A stretch of 64,000 nucleotides of DNA. Source: Zhengitettix transpicula (Eukaryota > Arthropoda > Insecta > Orthoptera > Tetrigidae). The stretch is taken from NCBI GenBank assembly GCA_037074705.1, contig CM073594.1:62306509-62370508 (forward strand). The letters are read 5' to 3'. A model generated the notes under the pieces. That model was given only the letters and a program-made list of their open reading frames with translations, did not search any database and was not told where the DNA came from. Made by a program: the position numbers and the translations under genes. Of this stretch, positions 1-11,584 are shown one piece after another; the first letter of the stretch is position 1; the number at the start of each line of letters is the position of its first letter.

Positions 1-1307
1 TGTTCTTCCTGGTTAGATATCTTATATTGTGACAATATTCTCTTTAATATCAGTGTCGAATAAACATTACGTAAAAAAAGTCGTTTTGCGGGTTGCATTC
101 AGGAAGAGGCGCTCAGTTTTTGTGAGAAGGAGAGCACAAAATAGATCGCCGGTTGTGTAGTGCCTTAGCAATTATATATTTTAATTTTTTGGTAGTTTCC
201 CCGAGAGAAAAGAAGAGTATTGTCAGTTATGAATTCACACGAGGGCCTGCAATAATATTCTGACCAGTTATCAGCCTCTACTTCGCTTTTTTTTGTCGTT
301 ACCAGCACAACGGGGGATGCTTTTGTGAGAACAATTATCTCGACGTGTTAAATTCATTTCCGCCCTCATTCATAAAATTATCGGTACTCTCTGTTTTCGT
401 TCTCTCTCGCTCTCTCTGTGAAATTATAAGTTATTTAGCTGTGTTTGATTGATGAGCCTGGCACCGCTGGGTTGGTAAGTTAATTGCAACTGGCGTGGTG
501 CCTGTCGGTGTCATGAGGATGTGAACGTGTAGGCGGCTATGACATTGTAGTTAAGGCAACACAGGAGTTATTGTAGTTCAACGGTCAACGTCAGACAAAC
601 GAGGAAGGATATTCTAAGGGGTAGAAAAGCAACAACAAGGGGGGGGGGGGGACGTGACGTTGGTATCAGAAAAGATCGGTCAGTGAAAAGTCTTTATATT
701 CATAGACTTACTTTACCGCAGCTTACGTCAAAATTACATTTCCGTTCCCTACTGGAACAAGTTTTTTTTAGCTTCAACAAATCACATAGAGCGAACTATA
801 AATATAATTCTTTTCCCCTACTTTTATAATTTTAAAAAACTGATACTTTTAAGCTTTAAAACTTCCAAGTACGATCCTTCTCTTCCTACTAAATTATCAA
901 CAATTTGTCGCTAAACGCGTTTTTATTAAACAATTTAACACTTCGACAGTTAATCGGTTCTCCAAAATTTATAGCTGGAGTGCCAATGAAGTGAATTTCG
1001 TGTTGATTTAGAGTCCTAGATAATTCTTTTACTTGTTAATTTTTTCTTTATGGGTGTGGTCCTCTGGTCCACTGAGTCGGTATTTATAATATCAAAGGAC
1101 ATTGGCGTGTAGTATTTAAGGTGGGTTAAGACATAAACGGACAATTAATTTGTAATTTAAATTAGTAGTAATGGCCGACTGTAAGAATATATATTTATAA
1201 CGATAGAAAGTTACATATATTACATAATTGAAAATCTTCAGAGTTCAGATTTAATGGAAAAAAACATAAATATATTGAATTTCGACTGAAAAGTGCAGTT
1301 GTGTCTC
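1..1307. other. no gene seen; AT-rich non-coding
   Basis: I see no supported gene or element in this stretch. It is AT-rich with scattered stops in all frames. The only local oddity is a run of about 13 G at 639-651, followed by a GACGTGACG stretch. It could be intergenic or intronic DNA. Confidence 0.6.
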
Positions 1308-1440
1308 TCTAGGCTTGTCTTCGCATCTGAAGAAAGGTACAAGGATACCAGAATCGTTGTGTGGTATTTATATTATCACTATCTGTTATTTCATTATTTT
1401 CAATCAGACGTAAACCTTTTCGTTTTTTTATATTGAATTT
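1308..1440 (+). repeat. family F repeat copy 1
   Basis: This segment contains CTGAAGAAAGGTA, then a short stem closed by TACC, then AGAATCGTTGTGTGGTATT. The following AT-rich part (TGGTATTTATATTATCAC) recurs at 4555-4700 and 5370-5490. The left part resembles the CTGA(A/T)GA - stem - GAAAC motif found at several other sites in the window. The class of the element is unknown. The shared block is about 130 bp and diverged. The boundaries are approximate. Confidence 0.55.
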
Positions 1441-1884
1441 CATTTAGTTAAATTGATTAATTTACATTCATAAAAATTAATTTAATTATGTTTTAAATAT
1501 TTCAATTTGAATGAACAATATAAGTGAAAAAATTTAGAGCGCGTCCATCAGCTTCTATGGCCGAAATAAAAACTGTGTGAAGTGTGTGCTTGACGTTATT
1601 TACTCTCATGGAAGGTGGTGGAGGAGCTATAAATTATTTCACTTATTTAAAAGTTAAACATTTAAAACAAATTTAAAATAATTTTTTAGTAATTAAAGTA
1701 ACCATTTTATATTTAATTTATTTAATAGATTGAGGCGGTTTAAGAACATTTAAATATGTTCAGGACATGAATTTAATGATTCCGTTTTTTAATTTGCTTT
1801 CTATTGGATTAATAATAATCGTAAATAGTGTAAAAGAATATTTTGGGTTGGATAAAGTTTACAGGAACCGTGGTATTAAATGTA

Positions 1885-2170
1885 GTGAGCGTGGGTGGAG
1901 GTGGAAATTTTCAAACATGTTCAAACGACCAATATTTGAATCGGATAAGTTTACTTTCCTGGATAAATGAGATTTATAGTGTTTCTCCCGATGTTTTCTG
2001 CCTATAAGCTCAACCCCTTTCGGCATCGGAAGGGAGAAAAAATAGGGAAGGGGGGCTTACATGAAAATCACGCGATAACCACTAAGATTGGTGGCAAATC
2101 CGGGGTTATGGATGTCACTGAGCTTAATTATGGCAGCTCAAGCAACGCGAAGCACCCACCCAGCTAATAT
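1885..2170 (-). repeat. family B repeat, partial
   Basis: This is a minus-strand partial copy of family B. Read on the minus strand it begins TTAGCTGGGTGGGTGC and then carries the internal block CAGTGACATCCATAACC. That block is also found at 22.95 kb, and a close variant at 35.98 kb. The other end reaches the block with TTCAAACATGTTCAAACG shared with 14.06 and 14.34 kb. The short plus-strand open frames across it are not genes. Confidence 0.6.
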
Positions 2171-2250
2171 AAAATAAAATGTAATTGTTAACCAAACCCA
2201 GGCAGTTAATTTTTAAAAAAGTTTGGAAATAACTACGAAGATAGATGAAG

Positions 2251-2690
2251 GTGTAGACAGGCTATATATATATATATATATATACGGTAATCCAAATAAT
2301 GGCCGCTCCCCTCTTATAGCATAGGAAAGGGATTAAAACTGGGGAAGCGGAAAGGTAGGGGAAGGTAGCCAAGGGTTAAATAGGGCCCCCGGTTTGTAGT
2401 TTATGGCACCTACCCGGCAAATCACCTAAAAGTGATGCGGGGAAACCCTAGAAAAACCTGCATCAGGTAGGTCGGGCATTGGGTCCTAGTCCCACACGTT
2501 TTCGATGGTGGGAGAGTGGTTTTCTGTGAGAACGCAGCATTCCCTTCTCCGTGCCTCGACCAGTTTAGGAGGCAGCTGGCCGACTATTCCAATGGGAATA
2601 CCGGAGAACTCTTACCGTATGCCCAAGGCCTGCGACCTCGTTACATTTACCTCTCAAAACAGGCCGAGGTGCCTCGTCCTTTCGGAGCTA
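2251..2690 (-). repeat. family A retroposon-like copy
   Basis: Family A copy whose inferred sense strand is minus. The plus strand begins GTGTAGACAGGCTA, is interrupted by a (TA)n run at 2262-2284, and continues through GATTAAAACTGGGGAAGCGG, CCTACCCGGCAAAT, AACCTGCATCAGGTAGG, GCCTCGACCAGTTTAGG and CTCTCAAAACAGGCCGAGG. All of these occur in the other copies. It is more diverged than the 42-46 kb copies and lacks the 5' hairpin units. No target duplication is visible. Confidence 0.8.
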
Positions 2691-4019
2691 TATGTATTTT
2701 TTTCAGTTTGTGATCTGAATGCAAAATAATGTAGTAACTTTATTCAGTTGAAGAAGTGGTTGAAAAACGGACAGAACAGATGAGACCTAAATAATTATTA
2801 TTATGATCTAAAATTTCTTCATTGATGTTGAATATCGATGATTATATTGACTGTTTGGCTATTGTATTTATTTTATTTTTTCCATTATTTGCTTATATTT
2901 TTTTTACTTACGATACTGGCATAAATTTAATGCAGCCAAACATATTGGTATTTTATTTTTATGCTGATTTTCCTTATATTTTTATTGCGAATTCCCCTCC
3001 AGTGGGACTTTATCGCTAAATACTCGTTCATTTCAGACACGCAGGACAAAATCTCGGAGATGTTTTTCCCTCTTGTGCCCCTGCAAATTTAATTCCTGTT
3101 GTGCAACTTATGGTTTTCAAAGTGGACGGAATCACGCACGTTGGTTGCCGAGAGGGGTGGAATGCGCAGTTCACGTTGATTACGAAAACAAATTAAGGCC
3201 TTTTAAAAATAATAGGTCGCAACAGACAGTTGGATGGTGGGATAGGTGCTGCCGCCTATAAATAGCATCATTTCCCTCGTGTGTGCAGAGGCGAGTTTGT
3301 ATTCAAATTCTCGTCGGATGTGTGCCGATTGGAATAAACACGCGACGTGATATCGCCGCAGCCACGAAGTAGGGACAGGGTTTCCCTTAGTAAAACACAA
3401 GTGCATGGGAGGAAGAATAATATTACTACGGACACTATTGATAATGAAATTGCCTTCCAGATGCATTATTATTATTACCTTTTAAACCATTTTTTAAATA
3501 ATTTAAATATTTTACTTTCCAAATTTGTTTTTGCAATATGAAGAGTCAATCAGTTCAGTGTTTTGACGAATGATGGCGAAGGACGAAGGAAATGAGCTCA
3601 CGTATCACTGGATTGGTCTGGATTGGCTCAGAAACATGGACATTAATAAAGAGGTGGAGAAGAAATACCTTGAAAATATTAGAAATTTACACAGAAATGG
3701 TGAAAAGTAAAGACGGTTTTAAGAGGAGTAAATGAGGGGAAAGAAATCCCTCATAAGTACAGTTCAGACTTGTGCAAAGGTGAAAATGTTTACTGTCCGA
3801 CACTATCGAAGAATTAACTCACACACACACACATATATATAGCTGAAAATAAAAACTATTGTTTACTTTCGTCAAGTTTCCATTGTCTCATTATAAAAAT
3901 AAAGTGAAGGAGTCAAAAGAGGACGGAGTGAAAGAAACCGTCGTTTCGAGCAGTACATAGCTCTGTTTTGAAAATTAATAATAAAAATTTTGTCAACTGT
4001 ATTGTGGGGTTGTGTCACT
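2691..4019. other. no gene seen; AT-rich non-coding
   Basis: No supported gene or repeat copy is seen here. A short (CA)n(TA)n microsatellite lies at about 3819-3840. Short open frames are scattered on both strands and show no recognisable protein features. Confidence 0.55.
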
Positions 4020-4480
4020 ATAGGCTGTCATATAGCTGAACTAACTTTCTTTAATATTTCGGTTACCACACATCTGTGAGAAATTTTAGCTGATGACGTT
4101 GGACCGGCAGAAAATTGGTGGGTTCGTTGCTGCCTCGGTCGAAACTCTGTTTGAACCGGCTTTGGAGGGGCAGCTATACAAAACACGTGCTCTGATATGG
4201 AGCTTTGATTCGTTCCCCGCCTTCCGCATGCGAGTTTTCCACTTGGGAGTGTTTTTTCTCCAACTTCAGTCTTTAGCCTTGTTACTACCATTTTGGAGTG
4301 AGGGAGGCTCTTCATACCGCTTTCTGTGTTTTGTTCATATCTCTGGAAGCTACATAGATACCTATATTCCTTTCCTGAAGTCTTCGTTTCGACACTGAAG
4401 AATATACGGCGCTTTTCTCATACCTGATCCTCCTCATCCTGTTTATTTCCGTGACTTAGCTAGAAGCAAAATTCCTTGAC
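4020..4480 (-). repeat. family E repeat, minus copy
   Basis: This segment is an inverted, diverged copy of 6285-6765. Shared blocks on the minus strand, in order, are GATGAGGAGGATCAGGT, CTTCAGTGTCGAAACGAAG, CCAAAATGGTAGTAACAAGG, GAAGGCGGGGAACGA, GGTTCAAACAGAGTTTC and TTTCTCACAGATGTGTGG. A 95-codon minus-strand open frame covers part of it, and the equivalent frame is open in the other copy. The class is unknown. No terminal repeats or target duplication were found. Confidence 0.65.
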
Positions 4481-4554
4481 AACTACTTCATTTCGATCTC
4501 TAACCTTTACCAGGTACGCAATATTACAAAGCTATTGTTTTTTTTAGTTTTCTT

Positions 4555-4700
4555 AGCACCTGAAGAAAGGATCCAACGTTTAGAAATGTTGTCTGGTATT
4601 TATATAATTACTTATTTTGTCTGTATTTGGTTATTCATCTTATTACTAAATATCTCTGTTCGTCTTCTGGTGATAAGCGTTTTCCCATAAAGAGTTGGAC
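4555..4700 (+). repeat. family F repeat copy 2
   Basis: This copy begins ACCTGAAGAAAGGATCC and continues TAGAAATGTTGTCTGGTA, TTATTTTGTCTGTATTTGG and TAAATATCTCTGTTCGTC. It matches 5370-5490 closely in its right half and 1308-1440 in its left half. The element class is unknown. The ends are approximate. Confidence 0.6.
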
Positions 4701-5369
4701 TAAATAAATATTCAATTAAACCGGCAAGCTTAAGTCAAACTTCATATCCCTTTATTTTTAAATGGGGAGTAAACACAACTTGTTCCGTTTGGTTGTCTCG
4801 TCCATTCCCCTTATTTTTATTTCTACGTTTCAGTAGGTAAGAGTAACAGAAACAATTATGCCCCGGATCACATCAATATTTTTCTGTTGTTATTTGAGAA
4901 ACGAGGTTATTCCATACAAGTACTGGAGAAGAAAGTTCTATATTGTAGGAGGTTTTATTCCACACAATCAAATACCAATTTAAAATTAGTTTGACGTGCT
5001 ATGCTTCCATTTCTGTTTGCCTCATAAATTTCCAGAAATAAAGTCCTTTTAATTACATCGTTACTTTGTATTATTTCTCTCCGGAGTTGGAGAGTTAATT
5101 ATTTTTTTTTCAGTTTGCCTTGTGTATCCAGTCTTCTTGCACGTCCTGGTTACGACATAAAACAAACAAAAAATGAACTCGACCAGTGCGTGATTTTAAT
5201 GCTAAGTGAATGTTAATTAATTTTTTTCTAAAACCGTGTACTTGGGAATGCATGTGAATGCGTACATTACGTATTCAAAACCTCATTTTATTTCACATGC
5301 TTCGAAATGGATAAGCTCGTTATTATTCCGCATAGACAATGGTGTCGGTTGATATTTAATTAATATATA

Positions 5370-5490
5370 TTAAGTTTCGAGAAACGTTGTGTGGTATTTA
5401 TATCATCACGTATTTGATCTGTATTTGGGTATTTTTCTTAGTAGTAAATATCTCTTTTTGTCTTCTAGTCATAAGGGTTTTAATATTTTT
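5370..5490 (+). repeat. family F repeat copy 3, 5' incomplete
   Basis: This copy begins at GAGAAACGTTGTGTGG and lacks the CTGAAGA part. It continues through GTATTTGATCTGTATTTGGG and TAAATATCTCTTTTTGTC, as in the 4.6-kb copy. A weaker fragment of the same right half is seen at about 50,216-50,270 (TTATATAGTCACTTC then TCTGTATTTGG). Confidence 0.55.
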
Positions 5491-6284
5491 TTAATTTGCC
5501 TTTGTTCGTTTCTTACTACGTTTACTGACAGTGAAGTTTTTTCAATAATGTTTTTTCCCGGTGCGATGTTATTGCGCTCTTAAACTTTTTCTTGTTTGCT
5601 TATGTTCTAGTTGTAAGATAACGGCTAATATTTTAGTCAATTCTACCGAACTGACCTTTGTGTAATGAATTTAAGGCAATGATAACTTTTTTGATTAGTC
5701 TTCTTCTCCTACTTGGTTAATAGCCGTTAAACTGGTTGGCCTGACGATTCTCAGATTTTCTCTAGACTTGACACTAGGAACCATAAGTCAAAACTTCTGT
5801 TATTTACACTGTATATTCCATTGGAACATTTCCCGTCGACTCATCCCTCAACTATTTCCTTTATTAATACCCTCCTGTCGGAGTAATTTTATTAATGATG
5901 ATCAGATTTTCCAGCTTTTTTTTTATTGAACTGTAGTTTAAAATTAGCTTCGGTGATCAGTGAGTAAATCATGATGACTGTTTGGAACGTCCAATTGGGA
6001 GAAAGTGGTCGCGAATCCAGCCAATCACGGGCCACCGTGGAGAAATACGTCAGATTAACGTCACTGGGCAACGTGAGACCAATAAACACAATCCCTAGTT
6101 CAGACCATCCAGGTCAATCCTACCAGGATAAACAATGTCTTATAACACCATAAGAAAAACGATTAAGTATATAAAAGTCAATCATTCACTGAACCACAAT
6201 CAAATATGTGTAATATTGCGTACTTTATAAAACTTAGAGATTGAAATAAGATGACTGCAACGGAAATTTAATTATAGCTAAGGG
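5491..6284. other. no gene seen
   Basis: AT-rich sequence without a supported gene. Short overlapping frames near 5.9-6.15 kb on both strands have no recognisable domain. Confidence 0.55.
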
Positions 6285-6765
6285 ACAGAAATTAACAGGC
6301 TGAGGAGGATCAGGTTGGATGAAAATCCAATGCCACAGCTCCTTCAGTGTCGAGATGAAGACTTCTATGGTAATAAAATAGGAAATTCGCTATGCAGTTA
6401 AAGATAAATTTTAATATAAAAATAACAAGACTGAGTATAAAGTACCCAGGAGCCTTTAAATTCCAAGATGGTCGTAGCAAGACTGAAGACTAAAAGTGGT
6501 TCCCGTGTTGGAGAGAAAAACCCCCTCCAAAGTGATGAACCACTTTCAGAAGGCGGGGAACGATTCTACAGATCATACCACGTGGTCTGTATTGGGGCCC
6601 CTCAAAACCGGCTCAAACAGAGTTTCAACAACGCCAGCACGGTAACGGAACCCCACCATTTTTCCGCAGGTCTAGCGTCGACAAGTAAACCCCACACATC
6701 CTCTCGAAGCTCGAGTGAAATAAAATTTCTCACGGGTGTGTGGTTACCATGTAAATAACAACTGG
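6285..6765 (+). repeat. family E repeat, plus copy
   Basis: Plus-strand partner of 4020-4480, about 1.8 kb away and inverted relative to it. It carries GCTGAGGAGGATCAGGT, CTTCAGTGTCGAGATGAAG, CCAAGATGGTCGTAGCAAG, GAAGGCGGGGAACGA, GGCTCAAACAGAGTTTC and TTTCTCACGGGTGTGTGG in the same order. The 96-codon frame starting at 6468 parallels the minus-strand frame of the other copy. This suggests either a once-coding segment or chance. It is not a host gene as far as I can tell. Confidence 0.65.
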
Positions 6766-8134
6766 AGTTAATAAAGTTATATGGATGACGCATAAAACAT
6801 ATTTTACGGGAACACAGACTTACGACAAATCCTCATACGGATTCGCTGCACTAAATTGGAAGTTTTCGGCGTTGTCACTTCATTTTGTGGAACAATTCGA
6901 TGTTCACTCTCTGCCACCAAATATTTTATTTGTTGTAAGCGAAGGATCACAATTTTTCTAGGGTTACAACTTCATTGATGGCTGTCAAACGAACACTAAA
7001 CAATGTAGCTTATATAATTTAAACCACTTTTGTTTTTCAAAACAACAACCCGCTGCCATCTATACGACAGGTTACTCGTACCTCAATTCGAGCGTTCATA
7101 TTTTTCTTGTTCTGATGATGTAAGAGTATTTTTTTTCTCTCTCTCGCTCTTGACCTTATCCCCGGGGCTACTGAATGCGGGCGGGCGGGGGAGAAAGTAC
7201 GCCTAGCTTCCGGGGGTGGGGTGGGGGTGGAAGGATTCAATATTCCTGACAGTTCCAGCCTGGGTCAATGGTGCTCCGAGTAATGTAATGAGATTTTCAG
7301 AAGCGGCGGCTCTCTGCCCGTCACAAGCTCTCAACCTCACATTAGGAGGGAGGAGTTTTTTTTTAAAAAAAGTAATGTATTCCGAGTGAGGAGGCTAGTT
7401 ACGACGACGGCACGTGTCATCTACACGGAATTCATCATCTCGAGCTCGTTAGTATTGAACCCATTTGCGGGGGGTAAAGAAATTATACACAGCGAGTCCA
7501 ATTATAAAAAAAATGCATGGCAACTCTGTTTTAACTTGAAACAAACTAAACAGCTTCTTCTCAATAACCATAGGATTAATAGCGTTAATGTCAAACTTGT
7601 GGATGAGGCAACCAAATATTTTCAAAAACGTTAAACGTTAGAAATAAAAAAGGTAAATAGAATTTTTCGATTCCATATTATTTGTTGTAACTCAATGTTT
7701 GTTAAATATGATGTCAATTAATTTGAGGTATCCATAATTAATATATATCTTTCCTTACATCACTGGACGCTCATTACTTGTTGTCTCGCCGTTTAGACAC
7801 GATTCTTTCAACACCATTTATCTGTTTCAATAGTGGAAAGTTCAAGCAGTATTTTAATGTGAATTTATTTGATATTTGAAAGAAAGTTTCAGGTGTTCAG
7901 AGTCATATCTCTATAAAGACGTTTAATTTAAGAGCATGAAAACTGATTTCCAACTAAGATCAGCTAAAGAGGTCGTGAAACTGAGGTTATAGACACTAGG
8001 GCTGAGCTTTTCCTGTTCATGAATTAATTTATTACACCTATGATCCATTCTTCATTAAAGTCCTAATTTTAGGCTGTGTAAGAATGTGATTTATTCAATT
8101 CTAGGGCCTGTATATTCAAGGGATGAAAATAACT
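6766..8134. other. no gene seen; includes GC-rich patch
   Basis: No gene is supported. A GC-richer patch with G-runs lies at about 7160-7310. The rest is AT-rich. The 82-codon frame at 7386-7634 has no recognisable motif. Confidence 0.5.
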
Positions 8135-8260
8135 CGCACTTGACGGAGAGGCAACCCGGGTTACTCAAGAGTACCACTTACCAAGTGAAGGTTCCCGTGA
8201 TTTATTCCCGGTCCGGTTCAGATTTTTCCATCCTGATGCTTTAATTAATTTCTATAGCAT
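8135..8260 (+). repeat. possible tRNA-derived SINE remnant
   Basis: The stretch AAGGTTCCCGTGATTTATT followed by CCCGGTCCGGTTCAGATTTT resembles the promoter B-box region and downstream part of tRNA-derived insect SINEs. The B box is degenerate and no A box or poly-A tail is clear, so this is only a suggestion. Confidence 0.25.
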
Positions 8261-8816
8261 CTATGGCATTTCATCCCATTTTAGAATTTTAATCTCCGTT
8301 GATATATTTAATTTTTTTAAATGTTTTATTTTTGACTAATTTATAACTGGATGTACATCGCAAATACAACATAAGTTTAAAAATTCAATCTATAAATTTT
8401 ATTTTTAAGATGGGTAAGACGCTGGTGGACAGTACAGAAATGTAGGTGTTGAAATGGGTTCAGGAAGTGAAGTGAAAGACAGAAGCGAAGGATTGTTATT
8501 TCCAGGGTTATTAAAGATTGAAGGTATCTTATCGTGTGTTGATACGGCCTTACGTCTTTGAAGATGAAGTTGGCTACCGCTGTTACTGTGACTTATGAAC
8601 GTCATGTCAACATGCTACAAACGTGTATTGCTCTAAAGCTCCTGACATTCAACATCACACACACTGCCGGACAGTCTATAGCAGCGGTTATTTACTTAAC
8701 AATCTGAAAAGTAGCATTAGCCAATTCGTTATCTTAGGAATAGTCAAATAATTTCAACGTATGGCAGGATTGAGGACCACTTGTCTTCTGTTGTCCAGTT
8801 GAGGGGCTGTAATTCT

Positions 8817-9720
8817 GGATTATTATTATTATTATTTGTGCTTGTGACAAGGTCATCGCTGCGTGACTTGGGGCATTCGTTATGGATCTGAATATTTTTT
8901 AATGGCAGCTTAAACTAATTTCGATGGTTGGATTTGATGGCGGATTTCCAAAGAACTCCATGCTGTACGTCCACACTGTTACAGTATAGTTTTGTAAACT
9001 AGTATTTTATTTTTTAGAGATCAACTCCTTGAATTTTATATCGATCTATTTTCTCTCTTTTGACGTGGTCTTTTCATGTCAGTTTCTTATCGACGGTGCA
9101 TTGAAAGGTATCGTACTGTATTTGTATTGAATATTTTAACCCTATTGAATGAAGCGTTGGGATGTTCGCCATTTCTCAATGTAAATTTTATTTATGACGA
9201 TTTATTTTTTATATTTTTATTTAACATTTTGCAGTTCATTTCTTTTGGTAAGAGATTTAAGTGATGTTGTAGACATGTTGAGGCATTTTATGGCTAATAT
9301 TATGGTATAATCAGCGAAGGTACTAATTTGAGCGTTTGGTGTTTTCCGAAAATCAGAGATGTAGTATTGGGGTCTAAGACGCTGCCCTGTGGCACGCCCG
9401 ATCTGACTGCGACACTTCTCCGTTAACTCTAGTTCTAAATTTTTGATCACAAAGATAAGACTTATCTGGTAGATAACGGTTTTATGAAGATGCCTAACGT
9501 GCCACACTTTCTCAAAAGCCTGGTCATATCAAGGAATATTTCAGGAGAATATTTTTTGGACATCTAGTCTTGTTATTTGAATGAAAAGATGTATGGTATT
9601 GCTGAGTTGCTGATCAAGAATACGTAACTGACGTAATTTTTGAAAATGGCTACCTCATGAATTTTCCCCTCTTGTTGAACATATTGTCAGCAGCAAATAA
9701 AGTTTTGTAAGTTTCCTATA
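8817..9720 (-). pseudogene. Jockey-like LINE, reverse transcriptase remnant
   Basis: A minus-strand non-LTR retrotransposon fragment, broken by stops and frameshifts. Reading the minus strand from high to low coordinates, reverse transcriptase landmarks appear in order. SGVPQGSVLDP lies at about 9370-9400. The catalytic-box remnant TFADY (normally FADD) lies at about 9305-9325. DKKLT followed by a stop and KDHVK lies near 9065-9095. Next come VWTYSMEFFGN near 8930-8980 and ITNAPSHAA near 8865-8890. These follow the order of Jockey-group reverse transcriptases, from palm motifs to the C-terminal domain. The 3' end runs into a TTATTATTATTATT stretch at 8819-8836, which is an (AAT)n tail on the element's own strand, as in the 62.5-kb LINE. 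The 5' part, including the endonuclease, is missing. It is inactive, since the catalytic aspartate pair is lost and the frame changes several times. Confidence 0.85.
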
Positions 9721-9879
9721 ATTGTGCTAATTGTTTTAAAAATTCACTATGTATCTGTGCCACAGTGTATTTAATATAATTTCGAAGCTATTTTCTCTTG
9801 CTGATTTTTTATCCATATTTGTCTAATTTTTGCCTTTTTCGAAGCTGTTCTTTGCGAGTGTGTTGAGATTTGGGGCAGG

Positions 9880-10140
9880 TATGCTACGCTACGCCAGGCG
9901 GGGGTGGCTGGCGTATTGATCGGCCAGCGCCCGGACGCCGCCGCCGGTCCCAGCACTAACATTCTTATCTGTTCTCCACGAGTCTGATTCATGAGGACAC
10001 TTGAGCTAAATTCTCCCGCGGACATCATCGCCACCACGAGAGCAGGGCCGGGCCGGGCTCCTGGCGTGATTAATCAAGCGCTTTGTCGCGTGCACGCCAT
10101 CCAACCCTTCCCAGATGCAGGCGTGTTTTATCGCACAGTA
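9880..10140. promoter_or_regulatory. GC-rich island, possible conserved regulatory element
   Basis: A sharp GC-rich island inside AT-rich DNA, with CpG-dense blocks (GCCCGGACGCCGCCGCCGG, GGGCCGGGCCGGGC) next to GTGATTAATCAAG. The last resembles paired homeodomain-type TAAT sites. No good open frame with coding character is present on the plus strand, and a minus-strand frame at 9771-10037 shows no known domain. Islands like this often mark conserved enhancers in insects, but without comparison to another species this is conjecture. Confidence 0.2.
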
Positions 10141-10530
10141 ACCACGGGGCTTGCTTAGCAATGCGTAGATATGTAAACTAGAGTTGCATCCTCATCCTAA
10201 CAGTGATAAGGAAACTGTGAGAAGATTTCCAAAAATAACTTGAGATTACCTAGAATATCCGTCCATATATTAACTCACGAGTCCTCTTTACCTTATAGTA
10301 ATTCCCCGAATGGCTCACACCGTTAACCATTTAAAGTTTGTCAGCTGTCTAACTGCCAAAGTGTTGGCTACTGTATGCTTCGCATGTAGATCCTCGTGAG
10401 GGGAGTGTGGTTTAATATTACATTTTAAATTGTTTTGGTCCTATATATAATGAATAGTTATATCTACCTCACTTTAATATATTTATAAATGTATGAACAC
10501 AGAAAAATGAGTCAGAAATAATATATATAT

Positions 10531-11584
10531 TGTAATGACAATTAATTAGGCCATTAATTAGTTTTAATAAAATTTAATTGTAGCGGCAGGAGCTTCTAAA
10601 GTGACAATGGAGCTGGGCTCTGTTACTTTGTCAGAAAGTCAAAAATGGCGTATGCGCGCTAAAACTGGAGAGCACTAAGATTTAGTTGGTGGAAGGACAT
10701 TTCACAAAACGGAACGAATAATACTAGAGCACAGACTAGCCATCGTTAATGTATTATAAAACATGGTTGTGAATTTAAGACAAAGTAAAAACATTCACGG
10801 AAGTATTACCCCGTAAATATCGCTAAGTTAGCAGGTTTTACGTCTATCAGCAGCTAGGAAAGGAGTTCAGTTTTTTTTACGTCTGTAGCAGCCAGGAAAC
10901 GAAGCAGTTTAAGTTCAAAGCGGTAAAAGACTAACAAATCTACGAATCATAGGATTCGTATAAGGCGAGCAGACATCAGATAGCTGACAAAAAAGAGGAT
11001 CATCCGCATTTCCTGACAGCCCATCAACTTTGATTTCAATAGTGTAAAATCTGTGAATCTTAGAATCAGTGTAAAATTTTGCAATAGTGTACTCCCGAAA
11101 ACAAAAGGAATGCTAGCACCAGCTGGACAGATGTAAGTAACAAAACCAAACTAACGATTAATTGTAAACGTAATTAAAGTATAGTCAGATTTCGTTCTCT
11201 TATAATTGTCAATCAAAGTTAATTTCTTTTCTTTTTAATTTATTTCTATCGACGTATTGTTTAGGTAAATGTGAACTTTTTGTTAATAAGATTTTAAAAT
11301 CAATTTGTTGTGTCCATTATCAAACCCAGTGAAGGCCCTGAGAAATTAATATTTTAAATTGTAATTGTAATTGTTATTGCCACAAAATAAATAAATATTT
11401 TGTTTGTTAATTTCGATCTTTTCATTTAATAAAGCTTCCATTTAATTATTACCTAAATGGGGCTTCAAATTCATTAAATTCTTCAGATTCTTTAAATTAA
11501 ATATAGCTCAATTGTTGTTTATTACATATTTGTCTTCCACAACGTGGGGCAAATTAAAATTGGTTAACTTTTTTGATTATTACA
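10531..11584 (+). mobile_element. LTR-like element copy 1 (about 1.05 kb)
   Basis: The unit begins TGTAATGACA and ends TGATTATTACA, giving the TG...CA termini with the short inverted repeat TGTAAT/ATTACA typical of retroelement LTRs. Both sides are flanked by ATATAT, which could be a 4-6 bp target duplication, although the flank is itself a TA repeat. The same unit is present inverted at 33346-34266. Shared blocks include AAACATTCACGGAAGTATT, AGTCAGATTTCGTTCTC, CATTATCAAACCCAGT and TTGCCACAAAATAAATAAA, the last containing possible AATAAA signals. Near the right end, CCACAACGTGGGGC at 11537-11550 resembles the primer-binding sequence for lysine tRNA. It follows an earlier ATTACA by a few bases, so a rearranged LTR/internal junction is possible. 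Alternatives are a TIR element with ends TATATATTGTAAT. No protein is encoded. Confidence 0.5.
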
